Shown here one piece after another: positions 44,758-56,425 of a DNA stretch of 64,000 nt (position 1 is the first letter of the stretch; each line of letters begins with the position of its first letter). The notes beneath the pieces are model-generated. The model had not been told where the DNA came from, made no database searches, and saw nothing but the letters and a program-made list of their open reading frames with translations. The DNA comes from Pseudomonadota bacterium. GTDB taxonomy: Bacteria > Desulfobacterota > Desulfovibrionia > Desulfovibrionales > Desulfomicrobiaceae. The DNA lies in assembly GCA_023393525.1 (NCBI GenBank), contig JAEWKZ010000040.1, positions 3,564 through 67,563 of the forward strand, in the 5' to 3' direction. The position numbers and the translations under genes are program-made.

Positions 44758-46266
44758 ATGGCCTACGTAGGCGCAGTCGATCAGGGGACCACCAGCAGCC
44801 GTTTCATCATCTTCGACGAGCACGGCCGCATCGTGGCCATGGATCAGAAAGAGCACAAGCAGATCTATCCCAAACCCGGCTGGGTCGAACACGACCCCAT
44901 GGAGATTTGGAACAACACCCAGGACGTCATCAGGGGGGCCCTGGCCAAGTCCGGAATCAAGGGCTCCGAGCTTTCGTCCATCGGCATCACCAACCAGCGC
45001 GAAACCATCGTGGTCTGGGACCGCTTCACCGGCAAACCCTACTACAACGCCATTGTCTGGCAATGCACGCGCACCCACGAACTGTGCAAGCAACTCATCG
45101 CCGACGGCGGCCAGGACCGCTTCCGCCCCGTGACCGGCCTGCCCGTGGCGACCTATTTCTCCGGTCCCAAGATGCGCTGGATTCTGGACAACGTGCCCGA
45201 GGCCCGCGCCGCCGCGAACAAGGGCGACGCCCTGTTCGGCACCATCGAGACCTGGATCATCTGGTGGCTGACCGGCGGCCCCAGGGGCGGAGCCCACGTG
45301 TCCGACGTGACCAACGCCAGCCGGACCATGCTCATGGATCTCAAAACCCTGGCCTGGGACGAGGAAATCCTCAAAATCATGGGCATTCCCGTCCAGGGCC
45401 TACCGCGCATCGTGCCCTCGTCCGACAGCGAGACCTGGGGGCCGACCAGCGAAGACGGCCCCCTCGGCGCGCGCGTACCGGTCTGCGGCGCGGTGGGCGA
45501 CCAGCAGGCGGCCCTGGTCGGCCAGACCTGCTTCGCGCCCGGCGAGGCCAAGAACACCTACGGCACGGGCTGCTTCCTGCTCATGCACACCGGCCACGAG
45601 CCCATCCAGTCCCGCCATGGCCTCATCACCACCCTGGCCTACCAGTTCAGCGGCCGCAAACCCTCCTACTGTCTCGAAGGCTCCATCGCCATTGCCGGAG
45701 CCCTGGTGCAGTGGCTCAGGGACAATCTGCGGATGTTCTCCTCCGCCCCGGAGATCGAGACCCTGGCCCGGCAGGTCGAAGACACGGGCGGCATGTACAT
45801 CGTGCCGGCCTTTTCCGGCCTTTACGCCCCCTATTGGCGGCCAGACGCACGCGGGGTCATGGTCGGCCTGACCCGCTACATCAACCGCAACCATTTCGCC
45901 CGCGCCGTGCTGGAGGCGACCGCCTATCAGACCAAGGACATCGTCCTGGCCATGAACAAGGACTCCGGCGTGGACCTGAAAACCCTCAAGGCCGACGGCG
46001 GCATGGTCTTCAACGAACTGCTCATGCAGTTTCAGGCGGACATCCTGAACGTGCCGGTGGTCCGGCCCAAGGTGGCCGAAACAACCTGTCTGGGCGCGGC
46101 CTACGCGGCGGGCATCGCCTCCGGATTCTGGTCCGGACGCGAGGAGCTCCACAACAACTGGGAAGAGGACAAGCGCTGGATTCCGGACATGAAGGAAGAG
46201 AAGCGCAGGGAGCTGTTCGCGGGATGGCAAAAGGCCGTGACCAGGACGTTTGACTGGGTGGATTAG
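44758..46266 (+). CDS. glpK: Glycerol kinase
   Basis: A 502-residue FGGY kinase, the same length as E. coli GlpK. It makes glycerol-3-phosphate from glycerol and ATP. N-terminal YVGAVDQGTTSSRFIIFDEH, the substrate loop SIGITNQRETIVVWDRFTG and the C-terminal TTCLGAAYAAGIASGFW are diagnostic. GGAGGAGAAC precedes the start. It closes the catabolic run that begins with glpA and is followed by a palindromic hairpin. Confidence 0.97.
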   Translation: MAYVGAVDQGTTSSRFIIFDEHGRIVAMDQKEHKQIYPKPGWVEHDPMEIWNNTQDVIRGALAKSGIKGSELSSIGITNQRETIVVWDRFTGKPYYNAIVWQCTRTHELCKQLIADGGQDRFRPVTGLPVATYFSGPKMRWILDNVPEARAAANKGDALFGTIETWIIWWLTGGPRGGAHVSDVTNASRTMLMDLKTLAWDEEILKIMGIPVQGLPRIVPSSDSETWGPTSEDGPLGARVPVCGAVGDQQAALVGQTCFAPGEAKNTYGTGCFLLMHTGHEPIQSRHGLITTLAYQFSGRKPSYCLEGSIAIAGALVQWLRDNLRMFSSAPEIETLARQVEDTGGMYIVPAFSGLYAPYWRPDARGVMVGLTRYINRNHFARAVLEATAYQTKDIVLAMNKDSGVDLKTLKADGGMVFNELLMQFQADILNVPVVRPKVAETTCLGAAYAAGIASGFWSGREELHNNWEEDKRWIPDMKEEKRRELFAGWQKAVTRTFDWVD

Positions 46267-46305
46267 GACGGGTTGAGAACGGATTTTGTGGTCAGACGTT
46301 TATTG

Positions 46306-46331
46306 TAGGGGCAAAAAAATTTTTGCCCCTA
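46306..46331. terminator. Palindromic terminator after glpK
   Basis: TAGGGGCAAAAA, AA, TTTTTGCCCCTA: perfect 12-bp arms between convergent glpK and cheD. A related palindrome lies at 56002-56025. Confidence 0.75.
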
Positions 46332-46413
46332 TGCCCCGCCCCAACGCCCCTACGAATCATCGGCGCTGCGGGGACGCATGACGGGATTTTCGTGTCTTCG
46401 AGGTGGCGGACGA

Positions 46414-46974
46414 TCAGCTGCCGCAGTCCCGGCAGGGCTTGACCTGAAAGCGTTTCTGCAGGACCAGGCCCGTGTCCGTGCGAAAGAAGAGCTTGCGACC
46501 GCCGTTGCCGCCCACGCTGGAGGCGCTGACAGTCACCCCCTGTTCGGCCAGGACTTCCATGGCCACCCGCACGTTGCGGTTTCCGGCGGAGGCGTCGCAG
46601 TTCTGGTGCAGGGGGGACGCGCCTCCAAAAACCTTGCATTCCAGGCTTTTTGCTGAAATTCCCGATTTGGCGAATTCCCGCAGCAGCTGCCAGATGGCCG
46701 AGTCGACGTAGCGGTACTGGTCGCCGTTGGACCGGCTGGCGGAAAAATCGCCGATGCGCGGCAACAGGGCGTGAAAAATTCCGCCCCAGCGGTACTTCGC
46801 GCAGTACATGGTCACCGAGACGCACGACCCGAGCACCGTCTGCACCAGGGTCGGCGAGGTATAAATCCCGCCCCGACCGACCAGCAGGTAGTCATGGGGC
46901 AGTTTCCGGGAGTCTTCGAGGCCGTCGATGGCCTGGACTGAAGTGGTGATCGTGTTTTTAACCGTTCTGGTCAT
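46414..46974 (-). CDS. cheD: Chemoreceptor glutamine deamidase
   Basis: A 186-residue CheD-type protein. The catalytic Cys is in TVLGSCVSVTMY and the His in GGIFHALLPRIG; the C-terminal VSASSVGGNGGRKLFFRTDTG is the family end. CheD deamidates Gln in receptors and can interact with CheC. No strong Shine-Dalgarno sequence precedes the chosen ATG; an earlier ATG at 47046 lacks one as well. It is divergent from the cheR-like gene. Confidence 0.88.
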   Translation of the reverse strand: MTRTVKNTITTSVQAIDGLEDSRKLPHDYLLVGRGGIYTSPTLVQTVLGSCVSVTMYCAKYRWGGIFHALLPRIGDFSASRSNGDQYRYVDSAIWQLLREFAKSGISAKSLECKVFGGASPLHQNCDASAGNRNVRVAMEVLAEQGVTVSASSVGGNGGRKLFFRTDTGLVLQKRFQVKPCRDCGS

Positions 46975-47050
46975 TGCGGACCGGGAAACCTTGGGTGTAC
47001 GTTGAAAAAAGCGCCACTGTTGTAAATAAAAATAACCTTTCTCCATACAG

Positions 47051-47710
47051 ATGTCATCAGCGGAAAACACGTTTCGTTCGGGGCTGCGCCTGGAACTGCC
47101 ATACCTGGTCGACGCCCTGGGCAAGGATCACGGTTTTCTGCATGATTCCAGACAGTTTGATTTTCTGGCCGAAATCGTCGCGGATCACCTCCGTCATGGA
47201 GCGCTCCCGCTGCATTCCTTTCTGGTGGCTGGCTGTGATCGCGGGCTGGACGCCTACAGCCTGTGCATCACCCTGCTGGAGGAGGCCGCGCGCCATCGCG
47301 GGCTCGACTTTTCCATCCTGGCCACGGATTTCCTGCCCGCCAATCTGGCCCTGGCCAAGCGCGGGGTGTACGCCTCATCGACCATCCGGAATCTGCCCCA
47401 GACCTTGATCAAGCGCTATTTCCTGCGCAGCCGCAGAGCAGACAGGGCGCTGGTGCGCATAAGGCCCGGGGTGCGCGAGCGTGTCAACTTTCGCTGTCAG
47501 GACATCTTCGAGTCCTTTTCCCTGCGCGAGCCTATGGACGTCATCGTCTGCCGCCAGGTGCTGCATCATTTCCATCCCGCCCTGGCCCTGGCTCTGGCCG
47601 CCCGGCTGCGCCGCTACCTGGCCCCGGGGGGCATCCTTGTTCTGGGCGCTCCAATGCCCGGCATGCCGGGCTTTCGTCATCTGGATCATGGTCTGTATCA
47701 GGCCGTTTGA
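47051..47710 (+). CDS. CheR-like methyltransferase, truncated and divergent
   Basis: A 219-residue protein with only the SAM-dependent half of CheR. The GCSTGEE-type SAM motif reads VAGCDRGLDAYSLCITLLEE, the next is ILATDFLPANLALAKRGVY, and DVIVCRQVLHHFHP replaces the usual CRNVLIYF. The N-terminal helical domain of CheR is missing. It may be a divergent receptor methylase or a non-chemotactic relative. Lies divergent to cheD and upstream of cheB. Confidence 0.7.
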   Translation: MSSAENTFRSGLRLELPYLVDALGKDHGFLHDSRQFDFLAEIVADHLRHGALPLHSFLVAGCDRGLDAYSLCITLLEEAARHRGLDFSILATDFLPANLALAKRGVYASSTIRNLPQTLIKRYFLRSRRADRALVRIRPGVRERVNFRCQDIFESFSLREPMDVIVCRQVLHHFHPALALALAARLRRYLAPGGILVLGAPMPGMPGFRHLDHGLYQAV

Positions 47711-47748
47711 TCCCCGGCACGGCGGCAAACCCGATTTACTCTCCCGGT

Positions 47749-47776
47749 TTTACGGTATATACTCCTGACATATAAT
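47749..47776 (+). promoter_or_regulatory. Candidate promoter of cheB
   Basis: TTTACG, 16-nt spacer, TATAAT, 29 nt upstream of the cheB start, in a locally AT-rich stretch. Confidence 0.5.
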
Positions 47777-47805
47777 CATAATATGCACATTCGGAGTCCG
47801 TATCC

Positions 47806-48876
47806 ATGCACAAGAAAATACGCATCCTCATCGTGGACGACTCGGCCCTGGTCCGTCAGACGCTGACCTCCATCTATTCCTCCGATCCGGAGATCGAGGT
47901 CATCGGCGCGGCCGGAGATCCGTTCGCGGCGGCGGAAATCATGCGCAGCCAGACTCCGGACGTCCTTTCCCTGGATGTGGAGATGCCGCGCATGGACGGA
48001 ATCACGTTCCTGAAAAAGATCATGACCCAGCATCCCATCCCGACCATCATCTGCTCCACCCTGACCGAAAAAAACGCCGAAACGACCATGAAGGCCCTGG
48101 AATACGGGGCCGTGTCCGTCATCCAGAAGCCCAAGGTGGGGACCAAGCAGTTCATGGAGGAATCGCGGATCATGCTTTGCGACGAGGTCAAGGCCGCGGC
48201 CAAGGCCAACGTGCGCAAATACGTCCCCCGGACCCTGAAGGTCAGCCAGAAGCTCACCGCCGATGCCGTGCTGCCCAGGGCCGCCTCCAACGCCATGATC
48301 CAGACCACCGAAAAGGTGGTCGTGGTCGGCGCATCCACCGGCGGAACCGAGGCCCTGCTGACCCTCTTGCAGGGCATGCCCGTCGATTGCCCCGGCATCG
48401 TCATCGTCCAGCACATGCCGGAAAAATTCACGGCGGCCTTCGCCCAGCGCCTAAACACCCTGTGCGACATCGTGGTCAAGGAGGCCGCAGACAACGACAC
48501 CGTGCTGCGCGGCCAGGCCCTCATCGCTCCCGGAAACCTGCACATGCTCCTGAAGCGCAGCGGGGCCAGATATTACGTCCAGATCAAGGACGGCCCGCTG
48601 GTCTCGCGGCATCGCCCCTCGGTGGACGTGCTTTTCCGCTCCGCCGCGCGCTATGCGGGCAAGAACGCGGTGGGCGTGATCATGACCGGCATGGGCGACG
48701 ACGGGGCCAAGGCCATGCTCGAAATGCACGAGGCGGGAGCCGTGACCGTGGCCCAGGACGAATCGTCCTGCGTGGTCTTCGGGATGCCCGGGGAAGCCAT
48801 CAAGCTCGGCGGCGTGGACAAGGTGCTGCCCCTGGCCCAGATCGCGCCCATGGTGCTGCAGCTGTGCCGGTCCTGA
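47806..48876 (+). CDS. cheB: Protein-glutamate methylesterase/deamidase
   Basis: A 356-residue CheB. The receiver domain has phosphoacceptor Asp in VLSLDVEMPRMDGITFL. The esterase triad is Ser in VVGASTGGTEALL, His in VIVQHMPEKFTAAFA and Asp in MTGMGDDGAKAM. It removes methyl groups from receptors in adaptation. GGAG precedes the start. Convergent with the single-domain receiver gene. Confidence 0.95.
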   Translation: MHKKIRILIVDDSALVRQTLTSIYSSDPEIEVIGAAGDPFAAAEIMRSQTPDVLSLDVEMPRMDGITFLKKIMTQHPIPTIICSTLTEKNAETTMKALEYGAVSVIQKPKVGTKQFMEESRIMLCDEVKAAAKANVRKYVPRTLKVSQKLTADAVLPRAASNAMIQTTEKVVVVGASTGGTEALLTLLQGMPVDCPGIVIVQHMPEKFTAAFAQRLNTLCDIVVKEAADNDTVLRGQALIAPGNLHMLLKRSGARYYVQIKDGPLVSRHRPSVDVLFRSAARYAGKNAVGVIMTGMGDDGAKAMLEMHEAGAVTVAQDESSCVVFGMPGEAIKLGGVDKVLPLAQIAPMVLQLCRS

Positions 48877-48897
48877 CCTCGGATCGGAGCGGGCCGC

Positions 48898-49293
48898 TCA
48901 GACCAGGCCGAGTTTGCGCAGCTCCTCGATGACCTTGCGCCGTTCGATGGGCTTGACCAGATAGGCCGACGCCCCGCCCTGAAAAAAGGACTGGGTCACG
49001 TTCTTCACGTCGTCCAGGGCGCTGGTCATGATGACCTTCACTTCATTCTGCGGCGTCACGCCGCGCTCCCTCTCCTTGTCGCGGATGATCTTCAGGGCCT
49101 CGTGCCCGCTCATGTTCGGCATCATGATGTCCAGAAACATGACCTCGTAGGGCTCGCCCGCCTCCCAGGCCAGATCGTAGGCCTTGACCGCTTCGAGTCC
49201 GTCCACGGCCACGTCGCACTGCCCGTATTCGAGCAGCAGCTGGTGCATGATCTTGCGGCCGACAAAATCGTCTTCGACTATCAGTATTCGCAT
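48898..49293 (-). CDS. Single-domain response regulator
   Basis: A 131-residue CheY-fold receiver. The acid pair is in ILIVEDDFVGRK, the phosphoacceptor Asp in VMFLDIMMPNMSGHEA, Thr/Ser in VIMTSAL and Lys in YLVKPIERR. No output domain. It lies 124 nt downstream of two hybrid kinases on the same strand and may accept their phosphate. GAGG precedes the start. Confidence 0.9.
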   Translation of the reverse strand: MRILIVEDDFVGRKIMHQLLLEYGQCDVAVDGLEAVKAYDLAWEAGEPYEVMFLDIMMPNMSGHEALKIIRDKERERGVTPQNEVKVIMTSALDDVKNVTQSFFQGGASAYLVKPIERRKVIEELRKLGLV

Positions 49294-49417
49294 TCAAACC
49301 TCACTGTTTTCCACGCTATTTGGAACCGACGGGGCGGGTTTCATGTTTTGGGAACCAGTTTCGACTCCGCCCCGGTTTTTCGGGGAACCAGGGCTTTTGT
49401 AAAAAACGCGGGCCAGG

Positions 49418-52657
<3,240 letters not shown>

Positions 52658-52694
52658 GGGGCATTTTCCCCGGGCGTTCCGGGGCGGCACAGGT

Positions 52695-55600
52695 TCATCG
52701 TTTCTCCGGCGAGCCGATCCGCATCCGGCGCAGCAGGTTCAGCAACTCCTGCGCGTTGACCGGCTTGGCGATGTAGTCGTTCATTCCGGCGTCCAGGAAT
52801 TTCTCCCGGTCCCCGCTCATGGCGTAGGCGGTCATGGCGATGACGGGGATACGGGATTTGTCCCCCAGGGATGCGTCGCCGCGAATCCGGGCCGTGGCCT
52901 GGAGGCCGTCCATGACCGGCAGCTGCACGTCCATGAGGATCAGGTCGAAATCATGTTTCCGCACGAGCGGCAGGACCTCGCTCCCGTCCGAGGCTGTGAC
53001 GACGTGGTGTCCGCCCTTTTCGAGCACGCGCCGCGCGGCGAACATGCTCACCGCGTCATCCTCCACCAGGAGAATGCGCAGGCCCACAGGCGCGGACCGG
53101 CTTTCCGCTTCGGATTTGGCCGGGGGCAAGGCATCAGCCGGCACCGCCTCGGCAACGGGCAGGGGCAGGGAGAAACAGATGGCCGTACCCTCTTCGGAGC
53201 TGTCCACGCACAGGCAGCCGCCCAGCAATTCCACGATGCGCTTGACAATGGCCAGTCCCAGTCCCGCGCCCTGGTGCCTGCGGACATAGGATTCCTCGCC
53301 TTGCACGAACGGCGAAAAGATGTCTCTGAGCTGGTGGTCGGGAATCCCGGGCCCGGAGTCGGTGACGCAAAAGAGAATCCAGGGGGACACGGGCAGCGGT
53401 CCGACCTCGACCCTCACGAAACCCGATTGCGTGAACTTGAGGGAGTTTCCCACCAGGTTGAAAAGCACCTGCCGCAGCCGCGACTCGTCGCCCGTCAGGA
53501 CGACGGGCAGTCCGGGATCGAGCACGAACTCCAGACGCAGTTTTTTGGCCTGGGCCGAAAGGGCGAAGAGCCCCTGGGTGGAGGCCGACAATTCACGAAT
53601 ATCGAAAGGCAGGGCCGTGGTTGTCATTTTTCCGGATTCGATCCTGGCCAGATCAAGGATGTCCGATAGCAGATCGTTCAACCGTCCGGCCGAGGTGGCG
53701 GCCAGTTCGATGAGCTGTTTCTGTTCTTCGGAAAGATCCATGGAGTCGAAGACCTGCAGAATGCCCAGGATGCCGTTCAACGGGGTGCGGATTTCATGGC
53801 TCATGTTGGCCAGAAATTTCGATTTGGCCACGTTGGCGGCCTCGGCAGCCTCCTTGGCCTGGCGGAGGGCCCGCTCATGGCGCTTGCGGTCGGAAATGTC
53901 CCGGAAAATGCACGCGAACTGCATCGGAGCGGGCCGAAAGGCGCTGACATGGTAGAATTTGTCCTGGGCGGCCGCGTACTCCTCGAAGAAACTCGGTTCC
54001 CCGGTCAGAGCCACCTTTCCGTAAGTGTCGATCCAGACCTGCTCGATCCTGGGCAGGATTTCGCGCACGGTGCGCCCCTTTATGCGCGAGCCTTCAAGTC
54101 CGGTCAGCCGTTCGAAAGCCCTGTTGACCTCCAGAAAACGGTAGTCGATGGGCCGTCCGTCGGCGTCGCACACGATCTCGTGCAGTGCGAACCCGTCCAG
54201 CATGTGCTGGAACAGGGTTTGATAGCGCAGTTCGAGAAGCCTCTTTTCCGTGACATCCTGAAAAGTGCCGAGCACCTTGGACACGCGGCCATTTTTCCAG
54301 AACGCCTCCGCGCCTGTGCGGACCTGCATGCGTTTTCCCGACACCGGGGTGAACGGAAGCTCGAAATCGAACGAAATCCCCAGATTCGCGCAGTTCTCGA
54401 AGGATTGCCGAACGAGTTCCCGGTCCTCGGGGTCGTAGCAGTCCAGGCTCTTTGCGATGTGCTCCGGCGATCCCGGTTCGAAAAGGTCGGAGGTGAAGCC
54501 ATGCAAGGCGTACATCTCACGCGTCCAGGTCATGGCCTGCTGCTCCACGTCCCACTCCCACCCGCCCATGCGGCTCAGGCGCTGGCTCAGGTTCAGCAGG
54601 GCTTCGCTCTTGGACAGCGCCTCCTGGGCGCGCTTGTGTTCCAGGATATCCCAGAGCAGGTTGCCAAGCTCGGTCAGCGTGCGCACGTCCTCGGCAGTGT
54701 ACAAGGCGTCCTTGTTGCCCACCGCCACGATGGCCACGATCCGTTCGGCCCGCAAGACCGGCAGCAGCAGGAGCCGGACCAGGTCCGGATGCCCGGCCGG
54801 CGTTCTGTTTTGGTGCTTTGTCGCGGCGTAATCGTTGATGATCACGGGACGCCGCTGGCGCACGCAATCCGCCCATATTCCGTCATGGGACGGATCACAG
54901 GAAAACCTCCTTTCCGGAACCGTGAAGTCGGAGAGCAGGGTTCTGCTGGACCAGGCCTGCATTTCCAGGACTTTTTGCTCCTCATCCACAAAATGCAAAA
55001 AGCTTATGGCGCTCCCGGTGACGGATTCGAATTCGTCCAGGGCCATGCGCAGCAGGTCCTTCAAGGAATGGCCGATGGCATGCTCGGCAAGCTTCTGTCG
55101 GGCGATGAGCAGCTTTTCGCGTCTTTTGCGCTCGGTCAGATCCACGGCAAAGATGGCGACGGCGGTCACAGTACCGTCCTTCGCCCGCACCGGGGTCAGG
55201 CTGTGCCGCATCCAGCGCCCTTCACGCTCGTCCTCGAAAACCAGGGGGCGGCCATTGTGAAGCAGATCGTCGAGTATGCGCCTGCGCGTCCGGCCGACTT
55301 CCTCCGGGACGAAATCATAGAGCGAGCGGCCCAGGCACTGCGCCTCCGTCCTGCCCACGCGCTGGGCGAAGGTCTTGTTGACCGTGATGACCCTGCCGTC
55401 GGGCTCGATCAGGGCCGCGGACTCTTCGATGGCGTTCAGCAGCGATGCCAGATTGGCTTCGGATCTGTGCAGGGCCTGGATGGTTTTTATACGCTCCGTG
55501 ATGTCTATGTTTATCCCCAGAATGCCCAGGATTTGCCGGTCCATGCGAATCGGAGCGACTATGTCGCGAAAGTTGCGCTTCTCGCCGCCGGGCAGGACGT

Positions 55601-55976
55601 ATTCCTTTTCGCCCTCAAGGGTCGCTCCGGCATAGACATGCTCGTTGACCGCCTTCCATGTCTTGCGGATGTCCTCGGAAACGTCGGCCTCGTCCACTTT
55701 GGTGGTGGAGAGATCCCCCCACAGGCGCACGGAGGTGTCGCTCTGGATGATGATGTTTTCCTCGAGATCCCGCGCCCAGAAATCAAAAGGCAGATTGCGC
55801 AGCATGGCCTGCATGAGCGCGTCCTGTCTGGCCAGGGCCGCTTCCGCCTGGCTGGACGCCGACGAAGCGGCCTCAAGTTCACGCACCCGCTCCCGCAGCC
55901 TCAATACCTCACGCCGCGGATCCTCGGTTTTCCGATCCGGATGGACCATCTTTGAGTCGTGTTCATGCGTAGGCAT
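52695..55976 (-). CDS. PAS-GAF hybrid sensor histidine kinase
   Basis: A 1093-residue cytoplasmic hybrid kinase. A short coiled coil (about 20-50) precedes two PAS domains (about 53-290), a GAF domain (about 295-450), two more PAS domains (about 460-715), HisKA with NMSHEIRTPLNGILGILQ, HATPase (VTDSGPGIPD, GAGLGLAIVKRI) and a receiver with DLILMDVQLPVMDG. No transmembrane helix. GAGG lies 8 nt before the ATG. It begins the unit that continues into the PocR kinase and the single-domain receiver. Ligands unknown. Confidence 0.88.
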   Translation of the reverse strand: MPTHEHDSKMVHPDRKTEDPRREVLRLRERVRELEAASSASSQAEAALARQDALMQAMLRNLPFDFWARDLEENIIIQSDTSVRLWGDLSTTKVDEADVSEDIRKTWKAVNEHVYAGATLEGEKEYVLPGGEKRNFRDIVAPIRMDRQILGILGINIDITERIKTIQALHRSEANLASLLNAIEESAALIEPDGRVITVNKTFAQRVGRTEAQCLGRSLYDFVPEEVGRTRRRILDDLLHNGRPLVFEDEREGRWMRHSLTPVRAKDGTVTAVAIFAVDLTERKRREKLLIARQKLAEHAIGHSLKDLLRMALDEFESVTGSAISFLHFVDEEQKVLEMQAWSSRTLLSDFTVPERRFSCDPSHDGIWADCVRQRRPVIINDYAATKHQNRTPAGHPDLVRLLLLPVLRAERIVAIVAVGNKDALYTAEDVRTLTELGNLLWDILEHKRAQEALSKSEALLNLSQRLSRMGGWEWDVEQQAMTWTREMYALHGFTSDLFEPGSPEHIAKSLDCYDPEDRELVRQSFENCANLGISFDFELPFTPVSGKRMQVRTGAEAFWKNGRVSKVLGTFQDVTEKRLLELRYQTLFQHMLDGFALHEIVCDADGRPIDYRFLEVNRAFERLTGLEGSRIKGRTVREILPRIEQVWIDTYGKVALTGEPSFFEEYAAAQDKFYHVSAFRPAPMQFACIFRDISDRKRHERALRQAKEAAEAANVAKSKFLANMSHEIRTPLNGILGILQVFDSMDLSEEQKQLIELAATSAGRLNDLLSDILDLARIESGKMTTTALPFDIRELSASTQGLFALSAQAKKLRLEFVLDPGLPVVLTGDESRLRQVLFNLVGNSLKFTQSGFVRVEVGPLPVSPWILFCVTDSGPGIPDHQLRDIFSPFVQGEESYVRRHQGAGLGLAIVKRIVELLGGCLCVDSSEEGTAICFSLPLPVAEAVPADALPPAKSEAESRSAPVGLRILLVEDDAVSMFAARRVLEKGGHHVVTASDGSEVLPLVRKHDFDLILMDVQLPVMDGLQATARIRGDASLGDKSRIPVIAMTAYAMSGDREKFLDAGMNDYIAKPVNAQELLNLLRRMRIGSPEKR

Positions 55977-56389
55977 CTGGCATCCTCAAGGAGAAAATTC
56001 AGGGAGCAAAACGCGTTTTGCCCCCGCTATGGCGACAGCATAAGCGGCAAAAGGCGTTTTCACAATTCCCGGACTTGCGTCGTTTTTTCATGACGGACGC
56101 CCCAGGGCTGGAATCGGAAGAACGACAGTCTTGGTAAGAACACAACCTCAACGCCAAAAGCAAGGAGGATTTCAAAAAGTCCGGATGCTTTCGCGGGTCC
56201 GACCCGGAAAGCACATATCCGCGTCGCGCTCCTGCGGCATTTTGACGGCATCTGCCGGCGAGTATGAGATAGCCGGCATTTCGCGGTCAACGTGTTTTTT
56301 TCCGGATACTTGATAGCCAGAGGCCTACACGAGTAGCCACACCAGAACGCACGGCGGCCAAAACAACTCCCCCTTTGGATAAAAAACAC
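55977..56389. other. Long intergenic region upstream of two divergent regulators
   Basis: About 410 nt with no gene I can support. It holds the near-perfect palindrome GGGAGCAAAACG/CGTTTTGCCCCC at 56002-56025, a partial direct copy GCAAAAGGCGTTTTC shortly after, and an inverted repeat TGCCGGC/GCCGGCA at 56253-56278 with a 12-nt spacer. It presumably contains the promoter of the hybrid kinase operon. Confidence 0.6.
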
Positions 56390-56418
56390 TTGCTCCGGAA
56401 AAACCGGCTACTTTATTG
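56390..56418 (+). promoter_or_regulatory. Candidate promoter giving a leaderless transcript
   Basis: TTGCTC, 17-nt spacer, TTATTG ends 8 nt before the ATG of the HTH-PAS gene, and no Shine-Dalgarno sequence is present. Transcription would begin at or next to the start codon. Confidence 0.45.
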
Positions 56419-56425
56419 TAGACAC

